The notes beneath the pieces were generated by a model that saw only the letters and a program-made list of their open reading frames with translations, ran no database searches and was not told where the DNA came from. 64,000 bases of DNA, from positions 186,001 through 250,000 of the forward strand of contig NZ_NPFW01000009.1 in assembly GCF_002259405.1 (NCBI RefSeq), read 5' to 3'. The stretch is from Rhodococcus sp. 14-2483-1-2 (GTDB taxonomy: Bacteria; Actinomycetota; Actinomycetes; Mycobacteriales; Mycobacteriaceae). Shown piece after piece: positions 9,646 to 17,927 of the stretch (its first letter is position 1; the number at the start of each line of letters is the position of its first letter). The translations under genes and the position numbers were made by a program.

Positions 9646-10278
9646 TCACCGGGCTCCGACAAGTTCGGGAGAAGACCAGCGTGTTCGACGCCTGAGCTGG
9701 GTAGCGGCCATCACCGTCAGAGCCGGAATCCAGGCGTATCCGAGGGCGGTCCTGATGACCGTCCGGTCGCCCAGCCACGCTCCGGCCGACACCAGCACCA
9801 CAGCCCATACGACTGCGGCCAGCAGGCTGAGCACCACGTATTCGCGGTGCCGCAGTGAGGAGGTCGCCACGAGTCGGGGCGCGATGGTGCGGATACCCCC
9901 GATGAGGTGTCCGGCGGTGGCGACAGCGCGGGGCCGTGATCGTGCCTGTGTGGTCAGCCCCAGGACGACCCTCATCACCGCGGCCGGCAGCGCTGACTCC
10001 GCTCGCCCGAGACCCAACACCGTCTCGGTGCGGCGACTGTGCCAGAACGCCCACTGCGCACCCATGCTCGACGCCACCGCCGCGGTGATGACGGCAGGCA
10101 GCCACGGCACCACGCCGATCGACGTCAGCACCCCGAGCGTGATCGGGACACTGTTTCCTGGTGTGAAGAGACCGAGCAACGACGCGGACTCGAATGCCAG
10201 CAGTACGAAGACGACAGCGAAGACGACCCACACGGGCACGGACGACAACCGGTCCACATCGAGGATGTTCAGGTTCAT
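9646..10278 (-). CDS. DedA-family membrane protein
   Basis: This 210-residue integral membrane protein of the DedA/VTT superfamily is recognised by the segment LLGLFTPGNSVPI (about residues 35-47), the glycine-rich reentrant region, and several hydrophobic helices at about residues 14-32, 45-70 and 150-190. DedA proteins act in lipid-carrier or phospholipid flipping and membrane homeostasis. The C-terminus is short and basic. It is divergent from the two-component operon to its right. Confidence 0.72.
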   Translation of the reverse strand: MNLNILDVDRLSSVPVWVVFAVVFVLLAFESASLLGLFTPGNSVPITLGVLTSIGVVPWLPAVITAAVASSMGAQWAFWHSRRTETVLGLGRAESALPAAVMRVVLGLTTQARSRPRAVATAGHLIGGIRTIAPRLVATSSLRHREYVVLSLLAAVVWAVVLVSAGAWLGDRTVIRTALGYAWIPALTVMAATQLRRRTRWSSPELVGAR

Positions 10279-10324
10279 ACCTGTCGAATCTCGTCGTCCG
10301 GGCCACGGAACTCACCACGATCGA

Positions 10325-10367
10325 CCCACGGATCGACGGTAGGGCCAGCCCTACCTCGGGCCGTGGG
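10325..10367. promoter_or_regulatory. Nested palindrome in the DedA/sensor-kinase divergent region
   Basis: A perfect inverted repeat, GGTAGGGC-CA-GCCCTACC (10338-10355), is nested inside a second pair, CCCACGG (10325-10331) and CCGTGGG (10361-10367). It lies 47-90 bp upstream of the kinase start, the usual place for a response-regulator operator. A -10-like TAGGCT at 10401-10406 would give a nearly leaderless kinase transcript. Autoregulation by the LuxR-type regulator is inferred. Confidence 0.5.
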
Positions 10368-10413
10368 TTCACAGTGCCGACAAGCCGACAACACCCGACT
10401 TAGGCTGATCCGC

Positions 10414-11688
10414 ATGAACGAGGCACTACCGATTCCCCTGAATCCGCTCAGGGCATGGATATCGCCGCACTGGTGGCTGGCGGTGGCATCGCTGCTGGTG
10501 TCGACGCTCGCCGGGCTGGGCGGCTGGATGATCCTGGGACTGCTGGTACTGGCGGTGTGCGCATTACCCTTTGCGCTCAGCGGAGTGCTCGTGTTCGCCC
10601 TGACGATAGTGGCGCTGCGGTGGATGGACCGTGCAGCGCGCGCCGGAATCGGTTTCACCGGTGGAGTTCTCATCGAGGGCCCTGACGTGACCGTGTACCC
10701 GACCAGTTGGCGCAAGTTCGTCTGGTGCCTCCGCGACATCGGTTTGTGGAAGTCGCTGTGCTATTGGCTCGTTCGCATTCCGGTCTCGGCCGTACTGCTG
10801 TTCTTGCTGCCGGCGCTCTTCGTGGCCCTGCCCGTTCTTGCGGCGGCTCCGGTGGCCTGGATAGTGACGAACCCGGTCGCCAATGAGCTCGAAATAGGCG
10901 AACGGGTGGGCTATCCGCTCGTCGCGTTGGTCGGCTTCGCCTCGCTGGTCACCCTTGTCGCGGGAGTGCCACTGCTGCTCACGGCCCTGGCGCGACTCGA
11001 CTGGTGGAGTGCCGCAACCCTTCTCGGCCGATCCGAATCCAGTAGGAGAGTGGACGAATTGATGGTGAGTCGAGCTCGCGTCGTCGACGCTGCGGATGCC
11101 GAACGCCGTCGCATCGAACGCGATCTGCACGACGGGGCCCAGCAACGATTGGTATCGGTGGCAATGTCACTGGGACAGGCCAAATCGCGCGTCGCGTCGA
11201 CCGATGATGCGGTCCTGAAGGAATTGCTCGACGACGCCCACCGGGAGGCCAAGAACGCGATCGGTGAGATCCGCACCCTCACCCGCGGTCTGCATCCGCC
11301 GATCCTGACCGACCGCGGTCTCGACGCCGCACTGTCGTCCGTCGCGGCGTTGTGTGCGGTACCGGTGACTGTTCGGATCGACCCCGCCCTCTCCGGTGAT
11401 CGACGCCCGGACGCCACCGTCGAGTCGACGGTTTACTTCGTCGTCTCGGAGGCCCTGACCAACGTGAGCAAGCACGCGAAGGCCGACCACGTCCGAGTCG
11501 ACGTCTCGAGAGTCGAGTCAGCAGTGCGGGTGACGGTGGTCGACGACGGTTGTGGCGGAGCGTATCCGGCTCCAGGGGGCGGACTGACCGGGCTCGAGGA
11601 CAGACTCAGCGGGATCGACGGAACCCTGTCCATCACGTCGCCGTCCGGCGGCCCGACTCGGCTCGAGGTGACTGTCCCGTGCGAGTGA
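10414..11688 (+). CDS. NarL-type sensor histidine kinase
   Basis: This 424-residue membrane kinase has an N-terminal sensor region with four to five hydrophobic segments (about residues 22-68, 118-150 and 168-192). The HisKA_3 dimerisation helix carries the phospho-acceptor in ERDLHDGAQQRLVSVAMSL (His239), and the HATPase domain has the N-box EALTNVSKHAKA and G-box DDGCGG/GGGLTGLEDR. The sensor part resembles the actinobacterial putative-sensor domain of membrane-stress kinases. It overlaps the response regulator by 10 bp and so forms a cognate pair. ATG 10414 is chosen because upstream in-frame codons run into the divergent operator region. Confidence 0.88.
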   Translation: MNEALPIPLNPLRAWISPHWWLAVASLLVSTLAGLGGWMILGLLVLAVCALPFALSGVLVFALTIVALRWMDRAARAGIGFTGGVLIEGPDVTVYPTSWRKFVWCLRDIGLWKSLCYWLVRIPVSAVLLFLLPALFVALPVLAAAPVAWIVTNPVANELEIGERVGYPLVALVGFASLVTLVAGVPLLLTALARLDWWSAATLLGRSESSRRVDELMVSRARVVDAADAERRRIERDLHDGAQQRLVSVAMSLGQAKSRVASTDDAVLKELLDDAHREAKNAIGEIRTLTRGLHPPILTDRGLDAALSSVAALCAVPVTVRIDPALSGDRRPDATVESTVYFVVSEALTNVSKHAKADHVRVDVSRVESAVRVTVVDDGCGGAYPAPGGGLTGLEDRLSGIDGTLSITSPSGGPTRLEVTVPCE

Positions 11689-12335
11689 TCATCGCCGACG
11701 ATTCGGTTCTGTTGCGAGAGGGCGTCGCCCGCCTGTTGGTCGATACGGGAGCGGACGTGATCGGGAAGGTGGCCGATGCGTCGGAACTGCTCGCGTCGAT
11801 GTCCGCTGCCGATCCGCTGCCGGATGTCTGCGTGATCGACGTACGCATGCCGCCGACCTTCCTGGACGAAGGCCTGCGCGCTGCGCTGGTCATTCGCCAA
11901 CGATGGCCGGCCGTCGGTGTTCTCGTGCTCTCGCAGTACGTGGAGGAACGGTACGCCGCCGAGCTCATCCGGCAGAGCACGGACGGCGTCGGCTACCTGT
12001 TGAAAGACCGCGTGGCCGACGTGGACGAGTTCGCCGATGCCGTGCGGACCGTTGCCACCGGTGGAACCGTCATCGATCCCGAAGTGGTGCAGCAGATTCT
12101 GGCTCGGGCCCCACGATCGGATCCATTCGATTCGCTGACCCCTCGCGAACGGGAAGTGTTGACCGCCATGGCCGAAGGCAAGTCGAACGCCGGGATTGCC
12201 TCTGCATTGGTGGTCGGTCAAGCAGCCGTGGAGAAGCACATCGGCAACATCTTCGCCAAGCTCGGCCTACTCGGAGACAGTGCCGATCACCGCCGAGTCA
12301 TGGCCGTCCTACGATATCTGGGAGCGATCCAATGA
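11679..12335 (+). CDS. LuxR/NarL-family response regulator
   Basis: This 218-residue regulator has a receiver domain (VRVIIADDSVLLREG at the start, phospho-acceptor Asp54 in CVIDVRMPP, conserved Lys in LLKDRV). A C-terminal LuxR helix-turn-helix follows (LTPREREVLTAMAEGKSN through the KHIGNIFAKLGL recognition region). It starts at GTG 11679 inside the kinase gene and ends overlapping the ATGA start of the DUF4097-like gene. The three genes therefore form a tightly coupled operon, and the nested palindrome upstream is the obvious candidate target. Confidence 0.9.
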   Translation: MRVIIADDSVLLREGVARLLVDTGADVIGKVADASELLASMSAADPLPDVCVIDVRMPPTFLDEGLRAALVIRQRWPAVGVLVLSQYVEERYAAELIRQSTDGVGYLLKDRVADVDEFADAVRTVATGGTVIDPEVVQQILARAPRSDPFDSLTPREREVLTAMAEGKSNAGIASALVVGQAAVEKHIGNIFAKLGLLGDSADHRRVMAVLRYLGAIQ

Positions 12336-13105
12336 AGAAGTCGATGTGGCGCAGTGTCGTTGCGGTTTCGGCAGCTGTCGCGGTCGTCGGCACCGCAGGA
12401 GCAGCCACGGCGGCCACCATCGCCGTCGGCTTCACCACGCCGAAGATGCAGTCCTTCGATTACTCGGCCGACACAGCGATCGTCGGCAAGAATCTCTCCG
12501 TCACAACGCGATTCGCCCATGTGTCGGTGTCGATGAGCCCCGACTCCGACCTGCACGTTCGGGCCGACGGGTCCTACCGAGGAGATACTCCGACGGTCGA
12601 CATCGGTGACGACGGCTCGACGATCGCTGTGGAATGTTCCTACCGAAAGAATGGTAGCTGCGACATCGGTCTCGAACTACGGGTACCGGCCGGATTGATA
12701 CTCGACATCGACGGAGCAGCAGGCGACGTGGTGCTCACCGACGTGGACGCGCAGACTTCGGTGTCCACGTCGGCGGGCTCGGTGATCGCTCGGGGATCTG
12801 CCGGAACCCTGGACATAACAACCAGATTCGGCGATGTCGAGATCACCGATGCGGCTGTGTCGGCAGTCGAGGTGGACACGACGTTCGGTCTGGTCACCCT
12901 GGATTCGAGGGTGCCGCCGGACTCGATACGCATGCAGAACATGCAGGGCGACAGCATGATCGAACTCCCGGCGACAGACTTCTACGACGTCGAGGCGACG
13001 TCGGAGAAGGGAGACGTCGACATCGACGTCGTCGACGATCCGAGCTCCCCGAGGGCGGTATCGATCACCAGTGAAGAGGGCCAGATTTCGGTGCAGCGGA
13101 GATAG
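12332..13105 (+). CDS. Secreted or membrane-anchored DUF4097-like beta-repeat protein
   Basis: This 257-residue protein has an N-terminal signal or anchor helix (MKKSMWRSVVAVSAAVAVVG and following). The rest is a beta-rich repeat domain with recurring patterns such as GAAGDVVLTDVDAQTSVS and TRFGDVEITDA, as in the DUF4097/adhesin-like beta-helix family. There is no lipobox. It is translationally coupled (ATGA) to the response regulator, so it is likely the output or sensory partner of this envelope-responsive two-component system. The molecular function of such proteins is unknown. Confidence 0.75.
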   Translation: MKKSMWRSVVAVSAAVAVVGTAGAATAATIAVGFTTPKMQSFDYSADTAIVGKNLSVTTRFAHVSVSMSPDSDLHVRADGSYRGDTPTVDIGDDGSTIAVECSYRKNGSCDIGLELRVPAGLILDIDGAAGDVVLTDVDAQTSVSTSAGSVIARGSAGTLDITTRFGDVEITDAAVSAVEVDTTFGLVTLDSRVPPDSIRMQNMQGDSMIELPATDFYDVEATSEKGDVDIDVVDDPSSPRAVSITSEEGQISVQRR

Positions 13106-13125
13106 TACTGGTCAGTGACTGCTGT

Positions 13126-14364
13126 TCAATGACTCCGACGCCAGGCGCTGAACGATCGGACCGAGGACGTGGTGGGACGCACCAGCCACGGCCACGGATG
13201 CAACTCGACCGGGGCTATGGCGTCGGCGATGCGGGAGAAGCCGGGAACGGGTGCCCAGGTGGTGGCCACGGATCGTCCGGCCAATTCGTCGGCCACTCGG
13301 CCACGACGCACCTCCAACGGGCGGGTCGACGCGATCTCACCGAGCGTCTCGGCAAGAAAGACGAATCGCTTCCCGGAGAGCCGGAGTTTCCGCAGGAGCG
13401 GTTCGTCGAAAACGAACACGGCGGGCCGGTCGGTCTCGGCGGCCAGTGCTGGGTCTGCGGTGCCGAGCGACTCTGCTGTGATCCACACCTGTTCTGCGCC
13501 AGTACCTTCCACGTGGGCGGGGCCGGCGGGAGTCGGAGCCTTGTTCAGGTCGGGACCGTCGACAGTCGGCCCGAGATCGTCGTCGGGCCAGTTCTCGATG
13601 GGGCACGCGTCTTTCAGCGCGCAGTTGCGGCACAGCGACGGTGCTCTCTTGTTCACCTGCCACCGGCTGAAGCCGTAGACCTTGCCGCTTCCGGTACCGA
13701 CGGTCCATTGCCAGCCGAGGCGGTTGGCAGCGCGAGAACCGTCGAGCAGGTGGGCGAACATCTCGTCCTCACCGTCGCGCCACGTCGCCCCGGCACGGAC
13801 AGCCCACTGGGAGGCCAGCCACATGCGAGTTTGGTTGACGAGCCAACCGTCCTCGTGCAATTCACCCACCACCGAGGACATGCAGTTCATCTCCTCGGGC
13901 CACGGCTGCGCGGTCCAGCCCTGTGGTCGCGGCTGTTCACGGCGAAGCGAACGGCCGAGATCGGATCCGGTGCGCGCGTAGAGGTGGCGTGCGTACTCCT
14001 GCCACATGAGCTCGTCGCGGTACCGGGAACGGTCGCGTGGGGGAGCGTCGGCGACCGCGTCCCATACCTCTCGCAGCGTCAGCAGTCCGTGGCGGATGTA
14101 CGGCGACATGCGGCTTGCGCCTCGGCGATTCACCGGTAGAACGGTGCTGCGATCGCGCGCATATCCGGTGATGTCGAGTCCGGCCAGGGCGGCATCGGCA
14201 GCGGACTGCCCGCCGCGAATGCCACCCGCCGTGATGCCATCCGGCCCCTCGCGCGTCAGATCACCCAGATACTCGGCAACCCAGGCGCCGACGTCGTCGG
14301 TGGTGAAGCCGTCGGCGATGGACGGGGGAGGGGGCAGCTCGGGCATGCCGTCGGACTTCCCCAT
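13126..14364 (-). CDS. Photolyase/cryptochrome-like flavoprotein with permuted domain order
   Basis: This 412-residue protein starts with the helical FAD-binding domain of DNA photolyases. Landmarks are ASRMSPYIRHGLLTLREVW (residues 83-101), ELMWQEYARHLY, GWLVNQTRMWLASQWAVR (173-190), WRDGEDEMFAHLLDG and GWQWTVGTGSGKVYGFSRW. The alpha/beta antenna domain, normally N-terminal, instead appears at residues about 293-396 (VWITAESLGTADPALAAE, AVFVFDEPLLRK, RFVFLAETLGEI). The FAD domain has four cysteines, Cys161, Cys245, Cys248 and Cys254. Their spacing resembles the 4Fe-4S ligands of FeS-type bacterial cryptochrome/photolyases, although the last gap is shorter. It probably repairs UV photoproducts or senses light, but activity is unproven. 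It is cotranscribed with the FmdB-like gene 24 bp upstream. Confidence 0.8.
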   Translation of the reverse strand: MGKSDGMPELPPPPSIADGFTTDDVGAWVAEYLGDLTREGPDGITAGGIRGGQSAADAALAGLDITGYARDRSTVLPVNRRGASRMSPYIRHGLLTLREVWDAVADAPPRDRSRYRDELMWQEYARHLYARTGSDLGRSLRREQPRPQGWTAQPWPEEMNCMSSVVGELHEDGWLVNQTRMWLASQWAVRAGATWRDGEDEMFAHLLDGSRAANRLGWQWTVGTGSGKVYGFSRWQVNKRAPSLCRNCALKDACPIENWPDDDLGPTVDGPDLNKAPTPAGPAHVEGTGAEQVWITAESLGTADPALAAETDRPAVFVFDEPLLRKLRLSGKRFVFLAETLGEIASTRPLEVRRGRVADELAGRSVATTWAPVPGFSRIADAIAPVELHPWPWLVRPTTSSVRSFSAWRRSH

Positions 14365-14388
14365 CGGCCCGGAAGGGAAACGCAGCTG

Positions 14389-14676
14389 TCAGGGGCGAGG
14401 TAATCGGCGATGGAGGGGGTTCGACGTCGTCCTCGTCGCCGGCCGACCCTGTTGCGGTACGGACGAGACCACGGCGGGCGTGTCCGCAGTGGCGCGCGAG
14501 GCGTCGTGCGCCTTCATCGCAGCGCTGTTTCCTCTGCCGAGAGCAGGCGAGGAGATCTGCCGTGCAGCTGCTTCTCCGCACTCCGGGCACGTCACCTGAG
14601 AGGGCGCGTCGGCCATGGAGAATCGCTGTTCGACGGGGGCGCAACGCTGTGCGCAGCGGAAGCTGTAAGTCGGCAC
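14389..14676 (-). CDS. FmdB-family zinc-ribbon protein
   Basis: This protein of about 95 residues starts at GTG 14676 with the family-typical VPTYSFRC. It carries a putative zinc ribbon from CAQRC (Cys8 and Cys12) and CPECG. The first pair is spaced C-x3-C rather than the usual C-x2-C. FmdB proteins are small putative regulators often next to formamidase genes, and a formamidase is encoded divergently only 140 bp away. The C-terminal half is low-complexity and basic. It probably shares a transcript with the photolyase-like gene downstream. Confidence 0.75.
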   Translation of the reverse strand: MPTYSFRCAQRCAPVEQRFSMADAPSQVTCPECGEAAARQISSPALGRGNSAAMKAHDASRATADTPAVVSSVPQQGRPATRTTSNPLHRRLPRP

Positions 14677-14816
14677 GCATTCGAGAGTAGCGCGATGTGG
14701 CGCATCAGCAACGTTCCGGCACAACGTCATACAAGATTTACACGTCAGAATCGGCCGGATGCGCCAGAACGATGCAATGATCGAGGCAGGAGAATCCGCG
14801 CAACCGGAGGTGCTTC

Positions 14817-16070
14817 GTGCCCGAACTGCTGTTTCCGCTCGACTCGACGAAGGGTTTCACCGAACAGGAGATCGTCGGCCACAACCGATGGCATCCCGAT
14901 ATCCCGGCGGCGGTTACGGTCAAACCCGGCACGTCTTTTCGAGCGCATTGTCGCGAATGGTTCGACGGGGCCATCCGCAACGACGATTCGGCCGAGGACA
15001 TCCTGAATGCGCCGCTCAACAACGTGCACACGCTGTCCGGGCCGTTCCATATCGAGGGAGCCGAGCCCGGTGATCTGTTGATCGTCGACATCCTCGACGT
15101 CGGGCCGATCCCGCAGGAGGATTCGGGTCCGTTGGCGGGCCAGGGCTGGGGTTATACGGGCATCTTCGCCAAGGAGAACGGCGGCGGGTTCCTCACCGAT
15201 CGATTCCCCGACGCGTACAAGGCGATCTGGGATTTTTCCGGGCAGACCACAACATCTCGCCACGTCCCGCACGTGAAGTACACCGGCATCACCCATCCCG
15301 GCCTGATGGGGACTGCCCCGTCGGCGCAGTTGTTGGCCAAGTGGAATGCCCGTGAAGGTGCCCTGATCGCCACTGACCCCAATCGTGTCCCGCCGTTGGC
15401 GCTGGCTCCCGAACTCGACGGTGCGATTCTCGGATCGTTGAGCGGTGACGAGTTCTCCCGTGTTGCAGGCGAAGCCGCGCGCACGGCACCGCCCCGCGAG
15501 AACGGAGGAAACCAGGACATCAAGAACCTGACCAAGGGGACTCGCGTTTTCTATCCGGTGTTCGTGCCGGGCGCGAAGCTGTCGTTCGGAGACCTGCACT
15601 TCTCACAGGGAGACGGGGAGATCACGTTCTGCGGTGCCATCGAAATGGGTGGCTTCATGGACCTGCACGTCGACCTGATCAAGGGCGGCATGGAGACCTA
15701 CGGGGTGAGCGAAAATGCGATCTTCATGCCCGGCAACACCGCACCGCAGTACTCGGAATGGATTGCGTTCTCCGGTATTTCGGTGACCGTGGACGGTGAG
15801 CAGAAGTATCTGGACTCCGACCTGTCCTACCAGAACGCATGCATGCACGCGATCGACTACCTCACCAAGTTCGGATACAGCCCCGAGCAGGCGTACCTGC
15901 TACTGGGATCGGCCCCGATCGAAGGACGCCTGTCCGGGGTGGTGGACATCCCGAACTCCTGTGCCACCGTGTACATCCCCACCGCGATCTTCGACTTCCC
16001 GATAGCGCCCTCGGCCAGCGGGCCGTTCCAAATCGACCCGGGAATGGGAGCGCCGAGAGCGCAGTTCTGA
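14817..16070 (+). CDS. fmdA: Formamidase
   Basis: This 417-residue acetamidase/formamidase-family enzyme hydrolyses formamide (or short amides) to the acid and ammonia in the cytosol. Recognisable family segments are GFTEQEIVGHNRWHPDIP, the PFHIEGAEPGDLLIVDILD strand region, and FCGAIEMGGFMDLHVDLIKG near residues 276-295. The length is normal for FmdA. The start is GTG 14817, six bases after a CCGGAGG ribosome site. The divergent FmdB-type gene supports a nitrogen-scavenging role. Confidence 0.9.
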   Translation: MPELLFPLDSTKGFTEQEIVGHNRWHPDIPAAVTVKPGTSFRAHCREWFDGAIRNDDSAEDILNAPLNNVHTLSGPFHIEGAEPGDLLIVDILDVGPIPQEDSGPLAGQGWGYTGIFAKENGGGFLTDRFPDAYKAIWDFSGQTTTSRHVPHVKYTGITHPGLMGTAPSAQLLAKWNAREGALIATDPNRVPPLALAPELDGAILGSLSGDEFSRVAGEAARTAPPRENGGNQDIKNLTKGTRVFYPVFVPGAKLSFGDLHFSQGDGEITFCGAIEMGGFMDLHVDLIKGGMETYGVSENAIFMPGNTAPQYSEWIAFSGISVTVDGEQKYLDSDLSYQNACMHAIDYLTKFGYSPEQAYLLLGSAPIEGRLSGVVDIPNSCATVYIPTAIFDFPIAPSASGPFQIDPGMGAPRAQF

Positions 16071-16312
16071 TCGACTTCGCTTGATTTGTCGCAACTGTGG
16101 GTGCTCGAGGACATGGAACCGTGGCCTCACGAGCCTGCCGTAGGCGCGGTGCTATCGCCCACTACCGTCGGTACTAGCAGCCGCCTTACTAGTCGTGCGC
16201 GGAAAACAGCAGGGCTCCCGAGTCGGTACCTGCGTACGGTAGGCGGATGATGGTTCTCGCGAGCAGGACTGCGGTGTTGTCGCCGCCGGTCTTCTTCGTC
16301 TGGAAGGCTCTC

Positions 16313-16603
16313 ATGTACCCCGATGTGCATCCGAAGAATCAAGGGTTCGCATGGCCGGTGATGTTCGAGGGTCAGCCGCTACCTCGCATTGTCGAGAGCA
16401 GCGAGTCCGACCGCGTCGTCTGGAGCTCGCCGTGGCCGAGCCACCCCGACGTCCTGCTGCAGTTCGACTTACGACCGAATACCCATCTCCGTTGGACGCT
16501 GTTGGCCCACGCGCCTGCGCCGAGTCTGCAGGCAATCGAATGGCTACGCGACCAGGTGAGCCATCTGGTGAACATCGACCTGCGCAACGCGACCGGACAT
16601 TGA
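16313..16603 (+). CDS. Hypothetical protein, 96 residues
   Basis: This is a soluble, tryptophan-rich small protein with no signal or membrane segment. ATG 16313 is chosen because GGAAGG (16302-16307) lies five bases upstream; an in-frame ATG at 16247 would add 22 residues with a poorer site. The pattern of short beta strands (SDRVVWSSPW, VLLQFDLRPN, LRWTLLAHAP) followed by a C-terminal amphipathic helix is loosely like SRPBCC ligand-binding folds, but I cannot assign it. It ends convergent with the small membrane protein to its right. The 242 bases upstream hold nothing else I can identify. Confidence 0.55.
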   Translation: MYPDVHPKNQGFAWPVMFEGQPLPRIVESSESDRVVWSSPWPSHPDVLLQFDLRPNTHLRWTLLAHAPAPSLQAIEWLRDQVSHLVNIDLRNATGH

Positions 16604-16607
16604 ACTG

Positions 16608-16805
16608 TCATCGGTTACCGCCGCTCGGTCCGTAGGGATACTGCTTACCGACGGCGAACCACAGGATCGGCCCGACGATCGGCAGAATCGATGCAACGAG
16701 AACCCAGGCCAACTTGGCTAGAGATCCTAGATAGGGGTCGCGGGCAATCGAAACAACAGCCATAGCGAACAGGGCAAGCGCGATCGCGCTGCCGGCAGAA
16801 ATCAT
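16608..16805 (-). CDS. Small membrane protein, PLDc_N-like
   Basis: This 65-residue protein has two transmembrane helices (about residues 5-21 and 30-51). The second contains ILPIVGPILWFAVGK, the hallmark of the phospholipase D N-terminal-like membrane domain found alone in many actinobacteria. Its function is unknown. It lies 15 bp downstream of the siderophore-binding lipoprotein on the same strand, so it is probably in the same transcript. Confidence 0.65.
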   Translation of the reverse strand: MISAGSAIALALFAMAVVSIARDPYLGSLAKLAWVLVASILPIVGPILWFAVGKQYPYGPSGGNR

Positions 16806-16820
16806 GGCTCCTAACGTAGC

Positions 16821-17777
16821 TCAATCCGCGTTGCGGACAACCTCGATCAGCCTGTTCGCGAAACTGGTTGCGGTGATGACCAATCCGTTGTTCAGTTGAG
16901 GATCCAGCACCGCGCTGCGACCCGCGGCGACAGCGGGGAGGTTCTGCCACGCGGCGATTCCGTCGATCTGGGTCGGATCGGTGGTCTGGTGGAAGATGAA
17001 CTCCGCATCCGCGATCTGGTTCAGATTCTCGACCGACAGTCGATAGTTCCCCTCCTCGTCCTCGGGGTTGTTCTGCAGCACAGTGAATCCCATATCCGTG
17101 GCGACCGCGTTGCCTAGGTAGTTGGTCCACACGATGACGTATCCCTTGGCAACCGGCTCGCTGGTGATGAGGGCGATCCTGCGACCGTTCGTGACCGCGG
17201 CCGCGTCGTCGATGGTTCGGTGGTACTCGTCCAGGCGCGGCTGCACTGTGTCGAGTAGCCCGATGGCCGAGAACTGGTCGACGGTGTACTGCTCGAAATT
17301 CGGTTCGTTGACTTCGACGGGGAGGACCGGTGCGATCTTGGTCAGTTGCTCGTTTCCGTACCAGTCGAGCCGCCATCCATTGGCGCGCATCACAATGAGA
17401 TCGGGAGACAGCGCGGCGATCTCCTCTGCCGCTGGGCCGTCGGGACCACCGATGACCTCCGTCTGCGCGTCCAGCAGTCCCTCGAACTGCCCCGCGGGAC
17501 GCGCGCCGGGCTGGAAGGTGTTGCCGGTGGCAATGATGGGATATCCGGCCAACAGGGCGAATTCGAGATCCCCTCGCCCCTCCATCACGACCACGCGGGT
17601 GGGTCGCGTAGGAACGGTGACATCGAAGCCGTCGCCCGTCATCCGCACAGTCTCCGAGGTCGTAGCTGCCGCATCCTGGCTGCGGGGCGAGCAGGCGGAA
17701 ACGAGTGCAGCAGCCCCGGCGAGTACGAAGAACCCACGTCGATCGAGGGTGCGCGAGGACAAGAATCGAGATGACAT
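16821..17777 (-). CDS. Iron-siderophore ABC transporter substrate-binding lipoprotein
   Basis: This 318-residue FepB/FhuD-like periplasmic receptor of the helical-backbone type has a signal sequence with a twin Arg (DRRGFFVLAG) and lipobox Cys29 (LVSAC). Two lobes surround a central helix, with characteristic segments such as RVVVMEGRGDLEFALLAGYP and AEEIAALSPDLIVMRA. It should capture a ferric siderophore on the outer face of the membrane. No permease or ATPase adjoins it, so it must work with a transporter encoded elsewhere. An IdeR-like box overlaps the immediate upstream sequence, indicating iron repression. Confidence 0.85.
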   Translation of the reverse strand: MSSRFLSSRTLDRRGFFVLAGAAALVSACSPRSQDAAATTSETVRMTGDGFDVTVPTRPTRVVVMEGRGDLEFALLAGYPIIATGNTFQPGARPAGQFEGLLDAQTEVIGGPDGPAAEEIAALSPDLIVMRANGWRLDWYGNEQLTKIAPVLPVEVNEPNFEQYTVDQFSAIGLLDTVQPRLDEYHRTIDDAAAVTNGRRIALITSEPVAKGYVIVWTNYLGNAVATDMGFTVLQNNPEDEEGNYRLSVENLNQIADAEFIFHQTTDPTQIDGIAAWQNLPAVAAGRSAVLDPQLNNGLVITATSFANRLIEVVRNAD

Positions 17778-17795
17778 TGGGATAGGCTACCCTTT
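17777..17795 (-). promoter_or_regulatory. IdeR/DtxR-like iron box
   Basis: The 19 bases TTGGGATAGGCTACCCTTT (read on the + strand) match the IdeR consensus at about 14 of 19 positions, including the central TAGGCTA. The site abuts the start codon of the siderophore-binding gene, so iron-loaded IdeR should block its transcription. The match was counted by eye. Confidence 0.6.
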
Positions 17796-17927
17796 GTCTT
17801 CTGTTGGGGGCGGTCGGACCTGGTGCGTCGCCAGCTGTGCTGTCAGTACCCTTCGGTGTGAGAAGCACGGTCACGATGCGATGGATCGTGAATCCGTAGG
17901 CAGCCGAGCAAAATCGATGGGGTGAGT

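Noticed and set aside
10398..10416. TTAGGCTGATCC before the sensor kinase as an IdeR box
   Set aside because: Only about seven of 19 positions match and the right half is not conserved; it is better read as a -10 region.
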